A DNA stretch of 64,000 bases, from contig NZ_CP126739.1 of NCBI RefSeq assembly GCF_030246885.1, positions 1,364,001 to 1,428,000 on the forward strand, written 5' to 3'. Position 1 is the first letter of the stretch, and each line of letters begins with the position of its first letter. The DNA comes from Microbacterium sp. zg-B185. Lineage in GTDB: Bacteria; Actinomycetota; Actinomycetes; Actinomycetales; Microbacteriaceae. The notes under the pieces were generated by a model, which was given only the letters and a program-made list of their open reading frames with translations, did not search any database and was not told the DNA's origin. Both the position numbers and the translations under genes were made by a program. Positions 1-9,939 of this stretch are shown piece by piece.

Positions 1-174
1 CTGTATGCCGCCGAACGCCTCCCGGAGCTGCTGCGCGCGTACCCCGCGCTGGTCCACACCGCCGTGCCCGACGTCAATCACTACACCGTCGTGCTGTCCG
101 AGCGCGGGGCGGATGCGGTCGCCGACGTCGTCCGCGACCAGGTCCAGGTCGCCTCGTCCTCCGTTTCGCGCTGA
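1..174 (+). CDS. Alpha/beta hydrolase, C-terminal fragment (gene starts outside the window)
   Basis: The window opens inside this gene. The reading frame from base 1 is open for 57 codons and ends in TGA at 172-174. The visible tail contains VPDVNHYTVVLSERGA, which resembles the end of an alpha/beta hydrolase, where the last catalytic residue is the His of an 'xNHY' turn. The nucleophile elbow and acid residue lie outside the window, so the substrate cannot be told. It converges on the IclR gene, with 3 bases between the two stop codons. A link to the nearby CoA-transferase/thiolase genes is possible but not shown. Confidence 0.6.
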   Translation: MYAAERLPELLRAYPALVHTAVPDVNHYTVVLSERGADAVADVVRDQVQVASSSVSR

Positions 175-177
175 GGT

Positions 178-960
178 TCAGCGCGAGCTGGCTGCGACCC
201 GCGTGGTCAGCTGGTGGGCGTGGGCGAGCAGGGTGCGCCCCAGGTCCGCGAGCCGGTCCGGCCCGAAGCGGAACTGCACTCCGGTCAGGCTCAACGCCCA
301 CTGCGGATGCCCCTCGCGGGTGAACACCGCCGCGCCGAGACCGAAGCTGCCCTCGACGATGAGCCCGGGGTTGAGCGCGTACCCGCGCTCCTGGGTCTCG
401 CGCAGGCGCGTCCGCAGCCGCTGCTCGCCATGCGCGGCGCCCCATCTGCCGGACAGCTCGGGATGCCGCTCGAAATAGGCGTCCACATCGTGGGGCGGAA
501 GGAAGGCGAGGATCGCCAGGCCCGCCGATGCGACCCCCAGGGGGAAGCGCACCCCCTCGGACAGGACGAACGAGCGGATCGGGAAGCTGCCCTCCTCACG
601 GAGCAGGCACACCGTCTCGTCGCCGCGACGCACCGACAGGAACGCGCTCTCCTCCGTCCGCACGGCGAGGGAGCGCACGATATCGCGCGCAATGCCGGTG
701 ATGTCGTACCGGGATGCCGCGACCGAGCCCATCAGGTACAGTTCGGGGCCCGGCATCCACCGTCCGGTCCGCTCGTCCTGGTCGACGAGCCCCTCCTGGC
801 CCAGCGCGGCGAGCAGGCGGTGGGCCGTGGGGCGGGTCAGGTCCGCGCGGCGGGCGAGCTCCGCACCGCTGAGTCCGCCCTCACCGGCACCGGTGACCAG
901 GCGCAGCAGACGTGCCGCGCGCGCCACGGACTGCGCGCCGGGGACCGACCGATCCCGCAT
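178..960 (-). CDS. IclR-family transcriptional regulator
   Basis: A DNA-binding regulator that probably controls the divergent CoA-transferase/thiolase operon. The N-terminus has a winged helix-turn-helix (SVARAARLLRLV through the recognition helix around LTRPTAHRLLAALGQEGL). The C-terminal two thirds is the IclR effector domain, with the usual GLAILAFLP-type segment. I chose the ATG at 960 (260 aa). A -10-like TATCGT ends 7 nt upstream of it, and starting at the GTG at 999 would place the operator palindrome inside the coding region. The effector is unknown; in related systems it is an aromatic-acid or keto-acid intermediate. Family call is firm, target is inferred from divergence. Confidence 0.88.
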   Translation of the reverse strand: MRDRSVPGAQSVARAARLLRLVTGAGEGGLSGAELARRADLTRPTAHRLLAALGQEGLVDQDERTGRWMPGPELYLMGSVAASRYDITGIARDIVRSLAVRTEESAFLSVRRGDETVCLLREEGSFPIRSFVLSEGVRFPLGVASAGLAILAFLPPHDVDAYFERHPELSGRWGAAHGEQRLRTRLRETQERGYALNPGLIVEGSFGLGAAVFTREGHPQWALSLTGVQFRFGPDRLADLGRTLLAHAHQLTTRVAASSR

Positions 961-961
961 G

Positions 962-980
962 GTGTCCACGATATGGACAC
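962..980. promoter_or_regulatory. Palindromic operator, probably for the IclR regulator
   Basis: GTGTCCA (962-968) and TGGACAC (974-980) form a perfect 7-bp inverted repeat around a 5-bp centre. The minus-strand hexamer TATCGT (973-968), placed 7 nt before the regulator's ATG, lies across the centre, so a bound protein would block the regulator's own promoter. The CoA-transferase gene starts 100 nt away on the other side. Function is inferred from position and symmetry. Confidence 0.7.
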
Positions 981-1079
981 TATGCGGTGCGTGATCCACA
1001 TGGCAACAGCGGTCGTGGCTGCCGTGGGCTGCGGAGCGCAGGATGGAGGCAAGAGTTCACCCAGACACAGGAGTCGCAC

Positions 1080-1856
1080 GTGATCGACAAGACCTACGCC
1101 TCCGCCGCAGTCGCGGTCGCGGACATCCCGGACGGCGCATCGCTGGCCGTCGGCGGCTTCGGGCTCTCCGGCAATCCGATCGCCCTCATCGAGGCGCTGC
1201 TGGCGCAGGGCACGACCGACCTGAGCATCGTCAGCAACAACTGCGGTGTGGACGACTGGGGCCTGGGCATCCTGCTCAACGCGAAGCGCATCCGCAAGAT
1301 GACCTCGTCGTACGTGGGAGAGAACAAGGAGTTCGAGCGGCAGTTCCTCTCCGGAGAGCTCGAGCTGGAGCTCACGCCGCAGGGCACGCTCGCGGAGAAG
1401 CTGCGTGCGGGCGGATCCGGAATCGGCGCGTTCTACACGCAGACCGGTGTGGGCACCCAGGTCGCCGAGGGGGGCCTGCCGCGCCGTTACGACGGTCAGG
1501 GGGGAGTGGCGATCGCGTCGCCGGTGAAGGACGTGCGCATCCTCGACGTGTCCGGCGAGCCCCGCGAATACGTGCTCGAGGAGGCGATCCAGACGGATTT
1601 CTCGCTGGTGCACGCCCTGCGCGGTGACCGCTACGGCAACCTCGTCTTCAACAAGTCCGCCCGCAACTTCAACCCCCTGGCCGCGATGGCCGGGCGCGTC
1701 TGCATCGCGCAGGTCGAGGAGCTCGTCGAACCCGGCGAGCTCGACCCGGACCAGGTCCATCTGCCCGGCATCTACGTGCACCGCGTGCTCGAGGTGGGCA
1801 CCGGCATCGACAAGCGCATCGAGCGCCGCACCGTCACGACGACGGAAGGGAACTGA
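1080..1856 (+). CDS. scoA: 3-oxoacid CoA-transferase subunit A
   Basis: Alpha subunit of a family I CoA-transferase that moves CoA from succinyl-CoA to a 3-oxo acid (acetoacetate or 3-oxoadipate). It has 258 aa from the GTG at 1080, with GGAG (1070-1073) as ribosome binding site; reading frame further upstream runs through the promoter and is not used. The glycine-rich GGFGLSGNP (residues 25-33) and the later [12 protein letters not shown] and [11 protein letters not shown] segments are typical of the ScoA/PcaI subunit. It is followed at once by subunit B and a thiolase, which suggests the last steps of aromatic (beta-ketoadipate) or ketone-body breakdown. Sequence alone does not separate ScoA from PcaI. 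Confidence 0.88.
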   Translation: MIDKTYASAAVAVADIPDGASLAVGGFGLSGNPIALIEALLAQGTTDLSIVSNNCGVDDWGLGILLNAKRIRKMTSSYVGENKEFERQFLSGELELELTPQGTLAEKLRAGGSGIGAFYTQTGVGTQVAEGGLPRRYDGQGGVAIASPVKDVRILDVSGEPREYVLEEAIQTDFSLVHALRGDRYGNLVFNKSARNFNPLAAMAGRVCIAQVEELVEPGELDPDQVHLPGIYVHRVLEVGTGIDKRIERRTVTTTEGN

Positions 1857-1857
1857 C

Positions 1858-2526
1858 ATGGCTCTCAGCCGCAACGAGATGGCTGCCCGCGCAGCCGCCG
1901 AACTGAGCGACGGTTCGTACGTCAACCTCGGCATCGGCCTGCCCACGCTGGTGCCCAATTTCGTGCCGGACGGCGTGACGGTGGTGCTGCAGTCCGAGAA
2001 CGGCATCCTCGGGGTGGGGCCCTATCCGACCGAGGCGAACGTGGATCCGGACCTGATCAACGCCGGCAAGGAGACGGTCACCGCCCTGCCCGGCGCCGCC
2101 TTCTTCGACTCCGCCACGAGCTTCGGCATGATCCGCGGCGGCAAGATCGATGCGGCCATCCTCGGAGCCATGCAGGTCTCGGCCACCGGCGACCTGGCGA
2201 ACTGGATGATCCCCGGCAAGATGGTGAAGGGCCCGGGCGGCGCGATGGATCTGGTGCACGGCGCGGGCAAGGTCATCGTGCTGATGGAGCACGTAGCCAG
2301 AGACGGCTCGGCCAAGATCGTGGACTCCTGCTCCCTGCCGCTGACCGGCAAGGGCGTGGTGCACCGCATCATCACCGACCTCGCCGTGATCGACGTCACG
2401 GAGGCCGGGCTCGTGCTGGTCGAGACCGCGCCCGGCGTGAGCGTGGACGAGGTGATCGCGGCCACGGAACCGCCGCTGACCGTCTCGGAGCACCTCACCA
2501 CCACCGCGGTTAAGGTGGACGCATGA
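1858..2526 (+). CDS. scoB: 3-oxoacid CoA-transferase subunit B
   Basis: Beta subunit carrying the catalytic glutamate of the CoA-transferase. It has 222 aa and starts one base after the stop of subunit A. The SENG motif at residues 46-49 supplies the Glu (about E47) that forms the glutamyl-CoA thioester. [20 protein letters not shown] and the later [10 protein letters not shown] are characteristic of this subunit. Length and order (A, B, then thiolase) match PcaIJF or ScoAB-type operons, and translation is probably coupled. The last base pairs overlap the thiolase start (ATGA). Confidence 0.9.
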   Translation: MALSRNEMAARAAAELSDGSYVNLGIGLPTLVPNFVPDGVTVVLQSENGILGVGPYPTEANVDPDLINAGKETVTALPGAAFFDSATSFGMIRGGKIDAAILGAMQVSATGDLANWMIPGKMVKGPGGAMDLVHGAGKVIVLMEHVARDGSAKIVDSCSLPLTGKGVVHRIITDLAVIDVTEAGLVLVETAPGVSVDEVIAATEPPLTVSEHLTTTAVKVDA

Positions 2527-3707
2527 ACACCGAGGACGTCGTCATCGTCGCTGCCGCCCGCACCCCGCAGGGCAGGCTGAAGGGTCAGCTGGCTGCGCTC
2601 ACCGCGGTGCAGCTGGGCAGCGCCGCGATCCGCGGAGCCCTCGCGCAGGGCGGGATCGCCCCGGACGCCGTCGACGCGGTGCTGATCGGACAGGTCCTGC
2701 CCGCCGGAGTCGGCCAGAACCCCGCGCGTCAGGCGGCGGTCGGCGCCGGCATCCCCTGGGACGTTCACTCCGGCTCCGTCAACAAGGTGTGCCTGTCCGG
2801 ACTGACGGCGATCATCGACGCAGCGCGCATGATCGCCCTCGGTGACGCCACCGTGGTGGTGGCGGCGGGCATGGAGTCGATGACGCGCGCGCCGCATCTG
2901 CTGATGAACTCCCGCGAAGGCTGGGCCTACGGCTCGGTCGAGGTGCTAGACCACATGGCGTACGACGGGCTGACCGACGCGTATGACCGCGAGAGCATGG
3001 GCGCCTCCACCGAGCGCCACAACGAGCGTTTCGACGTCACCCGTGAGATGCAGGATGCCGTGGCCGCCCGCTCGCATCAGCGCGCCGCCGCGGCGACCGA
3101 GGCCGGCGTGTTCGATGCAGAGATCGTGCCGGTCGAGATCCCGCAGCGCAAAGGGGATCCGCTCGTCGTGAGCACCGACGAGGGGATCCGTCCGGACACG
3201 ACGGTGGAGACCCTCGGCCGACTGCGCGCCGCGTTCGCCGAGGGTGGGTCGATCACCGCCGGCAACTCCTCGCAGATCTCCGACGGCGCATCCGCGGTCG
3301 TGCTGACCCGCCGCTCCCATGCCGATGCCAACGACTGGCCGGTTCTGGCCGTGGTCGGTGCCTCGGGTCAGGTCGCGGGACCGGACAACTCGCTGCACGC
3401 GCAGCCCGCGCGGGCGATCGAGAAGGCATGCCGGAAGCAGGGGATCAGCCCCGCCGATCTCGACCTGGTCGAGATCAACGAGGCGTTCGGTGCGGTCGTC
3501 GTCCGCTCGCAGCGCGAACTGGGGCTCGCTGAGGACGTGGTGAACATCCACGGCGGCGGCATCGCGATCGGACACCCGATCGGCGCGTCCGGCAACCGAC
3601 TCGTGGTGCACGTGGTGCACGAGTTGCTGCGTCGCGGCAGCGGGACCGCGGCCGTGGCCCTGTGCGGCGGCGGCGGGCAGGGCGACGCCCTGATCCTGAC
3701 CCGCTGA
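2523..3707 (+). CDS. Acetyl-CoA C-acyltransferase (thiolase)
   Basis: Degradative thiolase of 394 aa that splits a 3-oxoacyl-CoA into acetyl-CoA and a shortened acyl-CoA. Its start overlaps the stop of subunit B by 4 nt. Visible catalytic features are the nucleophile Cys at about residue 90 in NKVCLSG, the His in GHPIGASG near residue 351, and the second Cys in CGGGGQGD near residue 381. After a CoA-transferase it could act as the 3-oxoadipyl-CoA thiolase (PcaF) or as an acetoacetyl-CoA thiolase. The family is certain; the precise substrate is open. Confidence 0.9.
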   Translation: MNTEDVVIVAAARTPQGRLKGQLAALTAVQLGSAAIRGALAQGGIAPDAVDAVLIGQVLPAGVGQNPARQAAVGAGIPWDVHSGSVNKVCLSGLTAIIDAARMIALGDATVVVAAGMESMTRAPHLLMNSREGWAYGSVEVLDHMAYDGLTDAYDRESMGASTERHNERFDVTREMQDAVAARSHQRAAAATEAGVFDAEIVPVEIPQRKGDPLVVSTDEGIRPDTTVETLGRLRAAFAEGGSITAGNSSQISDGASAVVLTRRSHADANDWPVLAVVGASGQVAGPDNSLHAQPARAIEKACRKQGISPADLDLVEINEAFGAVVVRSQRELGLAEDVVNIHGGGIAIGHPIGASGNRLVVHVVHELLRRGSGTAAVALCGGGGQGDALILTR

Positions 3708-3767
3708 CGCGGCTGGAGTCTTCCGCACATCACTCGGGTTTCGTGCAGTACGAGATCCCGCTCGCGA

Positions 3768-4022
3768 CTACCGCCGCAGCTGCTTCTTGAGCAGCTTCTG
3801 CTCCTTGCCGTGGACGGGGGAGTCGGCGGCGATGACGGCGCCGTGCGACGCGCGCCGGGTGTCCACGATCGCGCCGATCGCCAGAGCCAGTGTGATGCCC
3901 CAGCTGAGCCACCCCAGGGCGGTGCGCCAGGTGAACGGGGCGTCCTCTCGCAGGCCGCGCAGCAGCGTGATGCCGCCGGTGATCGCGGTGAGGATGCCGG
4001 TGCCGAACAGATACTTGCGCAT
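3768..4022 (-). CDS. Small membrane protein of unknown function
   Basis: An 84-residue protein with two likely membrane segments (around residues 5-22 and 33-53) and a basic tail ending KEQKLLKKQLRR, so the C-terminus is probably cytoplasmic. It is not a family I recognise. The -10-like TAGCGT (4034-4029) ends 6 nt before the ATG, so the mRNA is probably leaderless. The gene converges with the thiolase and is divergent from otsA. No functional link to either is evident. Confidence 0.65.
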   Translation of the reverse strand: MRKYLFGTGILTAITGGITLLRGLREDAPFTWRTALGWLSWGITLALAIGAIVDTRRASHGAVIAADSPVHGKEQKLLKKQLRR

Positions 4023-4028
4023 GCCCCC

Positions 4029-4034
4029 ACGCTA
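4029..4034 (-). promoter_or_regulatory. -10 box of a leaderless promoter (small membrane protein)
   Basis: TAGCGT on the minus strand ends exactly 6 nt before the ATG at 4022, placing the transcription start at or next to the start codon. Confidence 0.5.
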
Positions 4035-4112
4035 GCGCGCGGCCGAAAATCCTGCCGCCTCTTGACATCCCCCGCCTCACCCGCCAGCGCCGGATGGGCC
4101 GGTGCCGGACGG

Positions 4113-4118
4113 TAACCT
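4113..4118 (+). promoter_or_regulatory. Probable -10 box for otsAB
   Basis: TAACCT followed by GG fits the TAnnnT pattern seen before many genes here. It predicts a 5' UTR of roughly 30 nt carrying the AGGAG ribosome binding site. No good -35 is visible. Confidence 0.4.
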
Positions 4119-4153
4119 GGAAGTCCAGCGTCTCGTCAACCGTCAGGAGCCTC

Positions 4154-5578
4154 GTGACCAAGGCAGAGTTCGTCGTCGTCGCCAATCGACTGCCCGTGGA
4201 CCGGACCGTCGACGATGAGGGCGCGGACGCATGGCGGCGCTCACCCGGTGGTCTGGTCACCGCACTGGAGCCGGTGATGCAGAAGGCCGACGGCGCGTGG
4301 GTCGGCTGGGCCGGCCAGCCCGATCTGGACGCGGAGCCCTTCGACTTCGAAGGAACGCACCTGGTCCCGGTGAAGCTCACCGCGGAGGACGTCGAGCTGT
4401 ACTACGAGGGCTTCTCGAACGACACCATCTGGCCGCTGTACCACGACGTCATCTCCGAGCCGCGCTACAGCCGCGTCTGGTGGGACGCGTACGTCCGCGT
4501 CAACCAGCGCTTCGCCGAGGCCTCCGCGAACGCGGCGGCCGAGAACGCGATCGTGTGGGTGCAGGACTACCAGCTGCAGCTGGTTCCGAAGATGCTGCGC
4601 GAAATGCGGCCGGACGTCACGATCGGCTACTTCCACCACATCCCGTTCCCGGCATACGGCCTGTTCTCGCAGCTGCCGTGGCGGCGCCAGGTGCTGGAAG
4701 GACTGCTCGGCGCGGACGTCATCGGATTCCAGCGGGTGGCGGATGCCGGCAACTTCGCCCGCGCGGTCCGCCGCCAGCTCCGCTACGACACCAAGGCGTC
4801 CGGCATCTCGGTGCCTCGCGGCGACGGCACCACGCGCGTGGCGCTGGCCAAGGCCTTTCCGATCTCGATCGACGCGTCCTCGTACATCGAGCTCGCCCAT
4901 CGCGAGGATGTGAAGGCCCGCGCGCGCGAGATCCGCGAAACGCTGGGCAACCCGAAGCGGATCTTCCTCGGCGTGGACCGGCTGGACTACACCAAGGGGA
5001 TCAGCCACCGGCTCAAGGCCTACGGCGAGCTGCTGGCCGAAGGGCGCCTGAACGTCGAGGAGACCACGCTGGTGCAGGTGGCCAGTCCCAGCCGCGAACG
5101 CGTCGCGGCGTACATCCAGCTGCGCGACGAGATCGAACTGACCGTGGGCCGCATCGACGGCGACTTCGACACGATGGGTCACACCGCGATCCGCTACCTG
5201 CACCAGGCCTACCCGCGCGAAGAGATGGTCGCGCTGTTCCTCGCCGCCGACGTGATGCTCGTGACCGCCTTGCGTGACGGCATGAATCTGGTGGCCAAGG
5301 AATACGTCGCATCGCGGGTGGACAACCGGGGCGTGCTCATCCTGAGCGAGTTCGCCGGGGCGGCGGACGAGCTGGGCACCGCCGTGCGGGTCAACCCGCA
5401 CGACATCGAAGGGCTCAAGGACGCGATGATGCGGGCGGTGGAGATGCCGGCGGCCGAGCAGGGACGCCGCATGCGGGCGGCACGCCGACGCGTGCTGGAG
5501 CACAGTGTCGAGGACTGGTCGCGCGAGTTCCTGGACGCGCTGGCGCAGTTCCGCAGCACTACGGAGACCGACCGATGA
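4154..5578 (+). CDS. otsA: Trehalose-6-phosphate synthase
   Basis: GT20 glycosyltransferase (474 aa) that joins UDP- (or GDP-) glucose to glucose-6-phosphate to make trehalose-6-phosphate. The GTG at 4154 is chosen because AGGAG lies at 4145-4149 and the protein then begins with the conserved VVVANRLPV strand. Other landmarks are RRSPGGLVTAL, WVQDYQLQLVPKMLR, HIPFPAYGLF, the sugar-nucleotide contact VDRLDYTKGI and LRDGMNLVAKEYV. It overlaps otsB by 4 nt, so both steps of the OtsAB route are co-translated. Trehalose serves in this group as osmolyte and precursor. Confidence 0.96.
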   Translation: MTKAEFVVVANRLPVDRTVDDEGADAWRRSPGGLVTALEPVMQKADGAWVGWAGQPDLDAEPFDFEGTHLVPVKLTAEDVELYYEGFSNDTIWPLYHDVISEPRYSRVWWDAYVRVNQRFAEASANAAAENAIVWVQDYQLQLVPKMLREMRPDVTIGYFHHIPFPAYGLFSQLPWRRQVLEGLLGADVIGFQRVADAGNFARAVRRQLRYDTKASGISVPRGDGTTRVALAKAFPISIDASSYIELAHREDVKARAREIRETLGNPKRIFLGVDRLDYTKGISHRLKAYGELLAEGRLNVEETTLVQVASPSRERVAAYIQLRDEIELTVGRIDGDFDTMGHTAIRYLHQAYPREEMVALFLAADVMLVTALRDGMNLVAKEYVASRVDNRGVLILSEFAGAADELGTAVRVNPHDIEGLKDAMMRAVEMPAAEQGRRMRAARRRVLEHSVEDWSREFLDALAQFRSTTETDR

Positions 5579-6372
5579 GCGCACTCGAAGACCCGGCGGC
5601 GATCGAAGACGCGCTGCGCAGGATCGCGGCATCCGAGCGCCTGCTGGTGGCCCTCGACTTCGACGGCACGCTCGCCCCGCTCGAGGACGAGCCGATGAAG
5701 GCGCGCGCACTGCCCGAGGCGGCCGCCGCGGTCGCGGCGCTGGCCGCCATCCCGGACACGCCGGTGGCATTCGTCTCGGGGCGCAGCCTCCACGATCTGC
5801 GAGAGATCGCCGAGCACGTCGAGGATTCGCCGGTGCATCTGGCCGGTTCGCACGGCGCCGAGTTCTGGGTTCCCGGCGAGGACACGGTCGCGATCGAGTT
5901 CGTCCCGGAGGCCGATGGCCTCCGGGACGAGCTGCGCGAGGCGATGACGGCCGGGTTGGCGCACCTGGACGGGGTGTGGGTCGAGCCCAAGACCTTCGGC
6001 TTCGGCATCCACACTCGTCTGGCCGGCGCCGAGGACGCGCAGTTCGCGAGGGATGCCGCGGACCGGCTCGTCCATCAGCGTGCGCCGCACTGGCGGCGGC
6101 GCACCGGCCACAACATCGTCGAGTACTCCTTCCGCCACGAAGGCAAGGACTCGGCGGTGGCTACCCTCCGCCGGCGGCTCGGCGCGACGGCCGTGCTGTT
6201 CGCAGGCGACGACGTCACCGACGAAGACGCCCTGGCCAGTCTGGGCCCGGACGATCTCGGCATCCGGGTGGGCGGCGGCGAGACGGCCGCGACGGTCCGC
6301 GTCGCCGATATCCGGGCACTGGCCACCGCGCTGCAGCTGCTCGCGCGAATCCGCACCAGCGCACGGGAATAG
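5575..6372 (+). CDS. otsB: Trehalose-6-phosphate phosphatase
   Basis: HAD-superfamily phosphatase (265 aa) that removes phosphate from trehalose-6-phosphate. The DxD nucleophile/acid pair is in LDFDGTLAP (about D28 and D30), and the Mg-binding motif is FAGDDVTDEDAL near residue 205-216. It starts within the stop of otsA (ATGA). Length is normal for a single-domain OtsB. The 3' end lies 9 nt before ilvD, but there is no evidence that the two are functionally linked. Confidence 0.94.
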   Translation: MSALEDPAAIEDALRRIAASERLLVALDFDGTLAPLEDEPMKARALPEAAAAVAALAAIPDTPVAFVSGRSLHDLREIAEHVEDSPVHLAGSHGAEFWVPGEDTVAIEFVPEADGLRDELREAMTAGLAHLDGVWVEPKTFGFGIHTRLAGAEDAQFARDAADRLVHQRAPHWRRRTGHNIVEYSFRHEGKDSAVATLRRRLGATAVLFAGDDVTDEDALASLGPDDLGIRVGGGETAATVRVADIRALATALQLLARIRTSARE

Positions 6373-6381
6373 GATCGAGGA

Positions 6382-8091
6382 ATGTCTTCTGAGCCCGGCA
6401 ACAGCATCGATATCAAGCCCCGCAGCCGTGTCGTCACCGACGGCATCGAGGCGACGACATCGCGAGGCATGCTCCGCGCCGTCGGGATGGGCGACGCCGA
6501 CTGGGACAAGCCGCAGATCGGCATCGCGTCCAGCTGGAACGAGATCACCCCGTGCAACCTGAGCCTGGACCGGCTCGCGCAGGGGGCCAAAGAGGGCGTG
6601 CACTCCGGCGGCGGCTATCCGCTGCAGTTCGGCACGATCTCGGTCTCCGACGGCATCTCGATGGGCCACGAGGGCATGCACTTCTCGCTGGTCTCCCGCG
6701 AGGTCATCGCCGACTCGGTCGAGACGGTCGTCATGGCCGAGCGACTGGACGGCACCGTGCTCCTGGCCGGCTGCGACAAGTCGATCCCCGGAATGCTGAT
6801 GGCCAGCGCGCGGCTGAACCTGTCCAGCGTGTTCCTGTACGCCGGATCGATCGCGCCCGGCTGGGTCAAGCTCAGCGACGGCACCGAGAAGGAGATCACG
6901 ATCATCGACTCCTTCGAGGGAGTCGGCGCGTGCATGGCCGGGCGGATGACCGAGGCCGACCTGAAACGGATCGAATGCGCATTCGCGCCCGGTGAGGGCG
7001 CCTGCGGCGGCATGTACACGGCCAACACGATGGCCGCCGTCGGCGAGGCGCTCGGACTGAGCCTGCCCGGATCCGCGGCACCGGCGGCCGCCGACCGCCG
7101 CCGTGACTACTACGCCCACCGCTCCGGCGAAGCCGTCGTCAACCTGCTGGAGCTCGGCATCACGACCGGTGACATCCTCACCAAGGAGGCGTTCGAGAAC
7201 GCGATCGCGCTGGCGATGGCGCTCGGCGGATCGACCAACGTGGTGCTGCACCTGCTGGCCATCGCCCGCGAGGCCCAGGTGGACCTGAACCTGCACGACT
7301 TCAACCGCATCGGCGACAAGACGCCGCACATCGCCGACATGAAGCCCTTCGGCCAGTTCGTCATGAACGACGTCGACCGGCAGGGCGGCATCCCGGTCAT
7401 CATGAAGGCGATGCTCGATGAGGGTCTGCTGCACGGAGACGCCCTCACGGTGACCGGCAAGACGCTGGCCGAGAACCTCCGCGAGCTCAACCCGGACCCG
7501 GTCGACGGCACCGTCATCCACACCCTCGACAACCCGATCCACGCGACCGGCGGCATCACCATCCTGCACGGCACGATGGCCCCCGAGGGGGCGGTCGTGA
7601 AGTCCGCCGGCTTCGACGCGAACGTCTTCGAAGGACCCGCCCGCGTGTTCGAGCGCGAGCGCGCGGCCATGGACGCCCTCGAGGCGGGCGGCATCAGCGC
7701 CGGCGACGTCGTCGTCATCCGCTACGAGGGCCCGAAGGGCGGCCCCGGGATGCGCGAGATGCTCGCGATCACGGCCGCCATCAAGGGCGCCGGCCTCGGA
7801 AAAGATGTACTACTGTTGACGGACGGCAGATTCTCGGGCGGCACAACCGGCCTGTGCATCGGCCACATAGCTCCCGAAGCGGTGGACGCAGGTCCGATCG
7901 CCTTCGTGCGCGATGGTGATCTGATACGGGTCGATATCGCGGCTCGAACTCTCGACCTACTCGTCGACGAGGCCGAGCTGGGTTCCCGCCGTTCTGGCTG
8001 GGAGCCGCTACCTCCGCGCTATACCCGTGGCGTTCTTGCCAAATACTCGAAGCTCGTGCGCTCCGCTGCGGAGGGCGCGGTCACGGGTTAA
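6382..8091 (+). CDS. ilvD: Dihydroxy-acid dehydratase
   Basis: Fe-S dehydratase (569 aa) for the third common step of valine and isoleucine synthesis. Cluster cysteines are visible in [10 protein letters not shown] (about residue 131) and [11 protein letters not shown] (about residue 207); the C-terminal [21 protein letters not shown] is conserved. The 3' part from about 7803 to the TAA stop uses codons otherwise avoided in this window (GTA, CTA, AGA, ATA, ACA, CGA, AAA), while the encoded protein stays in frame and family-typical. That suggests gene conversion from a lower-GC homologue. ilvB begins 42 nt downstream. Confidence 0.95.
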   Translation: MSSEPGNSIDIKPRSRVVTDGIEATTSRGMLRAVGMGDADWDKPQIGIASSWNEITPCNLSLDRLAQGAKEGVHSGGGYPLQFGTISVSDGISMGHEGMHFSLVSREVIADSVETVVMAERLDGTVLLAGCDKSIPGMLMASARLNLSSVFLYAGSIAPGWVKLSDGTEKEITIIDSFEGVGACMAGRMTEADLKRIECAFAPGEGACGGMYTANTMAAVGEALGLSLPGSAAPAAADRRRDYYAHRSGEAVVNLLELGITTGDILTKEAFENAIALAMALGGSTNVVLHLLAIAREAQVDLNLHDFNRIGDKTPHIADMKPFGQFVMNDVDRQGGIPVIMKAMLDEGLLHGDALTVTGKTLAENLRELNPDPVDGTVIHTLDNPIHATGGITILHGTMAPEGAVVKSAGFDANVFEGPARVFERERAAMDALEAGGISAGDVVVIRYEGPKGGPGMREMLAITAAIKGAGLGKDVLLLTDGRFSGGTTGLCIGHIAPEAVDAGPIAFVRDGDLIRVDIAARTLDLLVDEAELGSRRSGWEPLPPRYTRGVLAKYSKLVRSAAEGAVTG

Positions 8092-8133
8092 GGCCTGCCC
8101 CAGACACTCATCTCTCGACAGAGGATCATCATC

Positions 8134-9936
8134 ATGTCCGCCGAATCCGCCACGGCCCTTCCCCGGCCACCCGCTCGCACCGCGCCCGCGCCCGTGCTCA
8201 CGGGCGCGCAGGCGGTCGTCCGCTCGCTCGAACTGCTGGGCGTCACCGACGTCTTCGGTCTGCCGGGCGGCGCCATCCTGCCTGTGTACGACCCGCTCAT
8301 GGACAGCACCGAGCTGCGCCACATCCTCGTCCGCCACGAGCAGGGCGCCGGTCACGCGGCCGAAGGCTACGCCGCAGCATCCAACAAGGTCGGCGTCGCC
8401 ATCGCCACGTCCGGCCCGGGCGCGACCAACCTCGTGACCGCCATCGCCGACGCCTACATGGATTCGGTGCCGATCGTCTGCATCACCGGACAGGTGTTCT
8501 CCAACCTGATGGGCACGGACGCCTTCCAGGAGGCGGACATCGTGGGCATCACGATGCCCATCACGAAGCACTCGTTCCTGGTCAAGCGTGCCGAGGACAT
8601 CCCCAGCGCGATCGCGGCCGCCTTCCACATCGCCGGCACCGGTCGTCCCGGCCCGGTGCTGGTGGACATCACCAAGGACGCCCAGCAGGCCGAGGTGCCG
8701 TTCGTCTGGCCGCCCAAGGTGGACCTGCCGGGGTACCGGCCGGTGGTCAAGGCGCACGGCAAGCAGATCCAGGCGGCGGCACAGCTGCTCGCCCACGCGA
8801 AGAAGCCCGTCCTGTACGTCGGCGGCGGAGTGATCCGCTCGCAGGCGTCCGAGGAGCTGCTCGCCCTCGCCGAGACGACCGGAGCCCCGGTGGTCACCAC
8901 GCTCATGGCCCGCGGCGCGTTCCCGGATTCGCACGCTCAGCATCTGGGCATGCCCGGAATGCACGGCACGGTGCCCGCGGTGCTGGCGCTGCAGGAAGCG
9001 GATCTGCTCGTCTCGCTGGGTGCGCGCTTCGATGACCGCGTGACCGGCAAGGCGGCACTGTTCGCGCCGAACGCGAAGGTCGTGCACGTCGACATCGATC
9101 CCGCCGAGATCGGCAAGATCCGCACCGCGGACGTGCCCATCGTGGGCGACTTGAAGGAGGTGCTGGTCGACCTCGAGGCCGCGTACCGCAGCCAGGCCGA
9201 CGGCGCCGTGGCGGACACCGAGGAATGGTGGTCGTTCCTGGACGGGCTGCGCGATGAGTTCCCGCTCGGCTACACGCAGCCGACGGACGGACTCATGTCT
9301 CCGCAGTACGTCATCTCGCGCATCGGCGAGCTCACCGGGCCGGAGGGCATCTTCGCCGCCGGCGTCGGCCAGCACCAGATGTGGGCGGCGCAGTTCATCA
9401 AGTACGAGCGTCCGAACGCGTGGCTGAACTCCGGCGGCGCGGGCACGATGGGCTACTCGGTGCCGGCGGCGATGGGCGCCAAAGTCGCCGAGCCGGACCG
9501 TCACGTGTGGGCGATCGACGGCGACGGATGCTTCCAGATGACCAACCAGGAGCTGGCCACCTGCGCCATCAACAACATCCCGATCAAGGTCGCGATCATC
9601 AACAACTCCTCGCTGGGCATGGTGCGCCAGTGGCAGAGCCTGTTCTACGACGGCCGGTACTCGCACACCGACCTGAACACCGGACACGGCACGGTCCGCA
9701 TCCCCGACTTCGTCAAGCTCGCAGAGGCGTACGGCTGTCTGGCGATCCGCGTCGAGAAGGAAGAGGACGTGGATGCCGCGATCACGCTCGCGCTGGAGAC
9801 CAACGACCGGCCCGTCGTCATCGACTTCGTCGTGAGCGCCGACGCCATGGTCTGGCCGATGGTGCCGCAGGGCGTCAGCAACAGCTACGTCCAGTACGCC
9901 CGAGACCACTCGCCGGCGTTCGATGAGGAGGCCTGA
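8134..9936 (+). CDS. ilvB: Acetolactate synthase large (catalytic) subunit
   Basis: Thiamine-diphosphate enzyme (600 aa) that condenses two pyruvates, or pyruvate and 2-oxobutyrate. The N-terminal domain has the catalytic Glu in [14 protein letters not shown]; the C-terminal domain has the ThDP/Mg motif from GDGCFQM to [13 protein letters not shown] (roughly residues 465-490). AGAGGATC upstream is a plausible ribosome binding site. It is followed after 3 nt by the regulatory subunit and then ilvC, the usual actinobacterial ilvBNC order. The gap upstream is too short for the leader-peptide attenuator known in Corynebacterium, and none is seen. Confidence 0.96.
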   Translation: MSAESATALPRPPARTAPAPVLTGAQAVVRSLELLGVTDVFGLPGGAILPVYDPLMDSTELRHILVRHEQGAGHAAEGYAAASNKVGVAIATSGPGATNLVTAIADAYMDSVPIVCITGQVFSNLMGTDAFQEADIVGITMPITKHSFLVKRAEDIPSAIAAAFHIAGTGRPGPVLVDITKDAQQAEVPFVWPPKVDLPGYRPVVKAHGKQIQAAAQLLAHAKKPVLYVGGGVIRSQASEELLALAETTGAPVVTTLMARGAFPDSHAQHLGMPGMHGTVPAVLALQEADLLVSLGARFDDRVTGKAALFAPNAKVVHVDIDPAEIGKIRTADVPIVGDLKEVLVDLEAAYRSQADGAVADTEEWWSFLDGLRDEFPLGYTQPTDGLMSPQYVISRIGELTGPEGIFAAGVGQHQMWAAQFIKYERPNAWLNSGGAGTMGYSVPAAMGAKVAEPDRHVWAIDGDGCFQMTNQELATCAINNIPIKVAIINNSSLGMVRQWQSLFYDGRYSHTDLNTGHGTVRIPDFVKLAEAYGCLAIRVEKEEDVDAAITLALETNDRPVVIDFVVSADAMVWPMVPQGVSNSYVQYARDHSPAFDEEA

Positions 9937-9939
9937 GCC

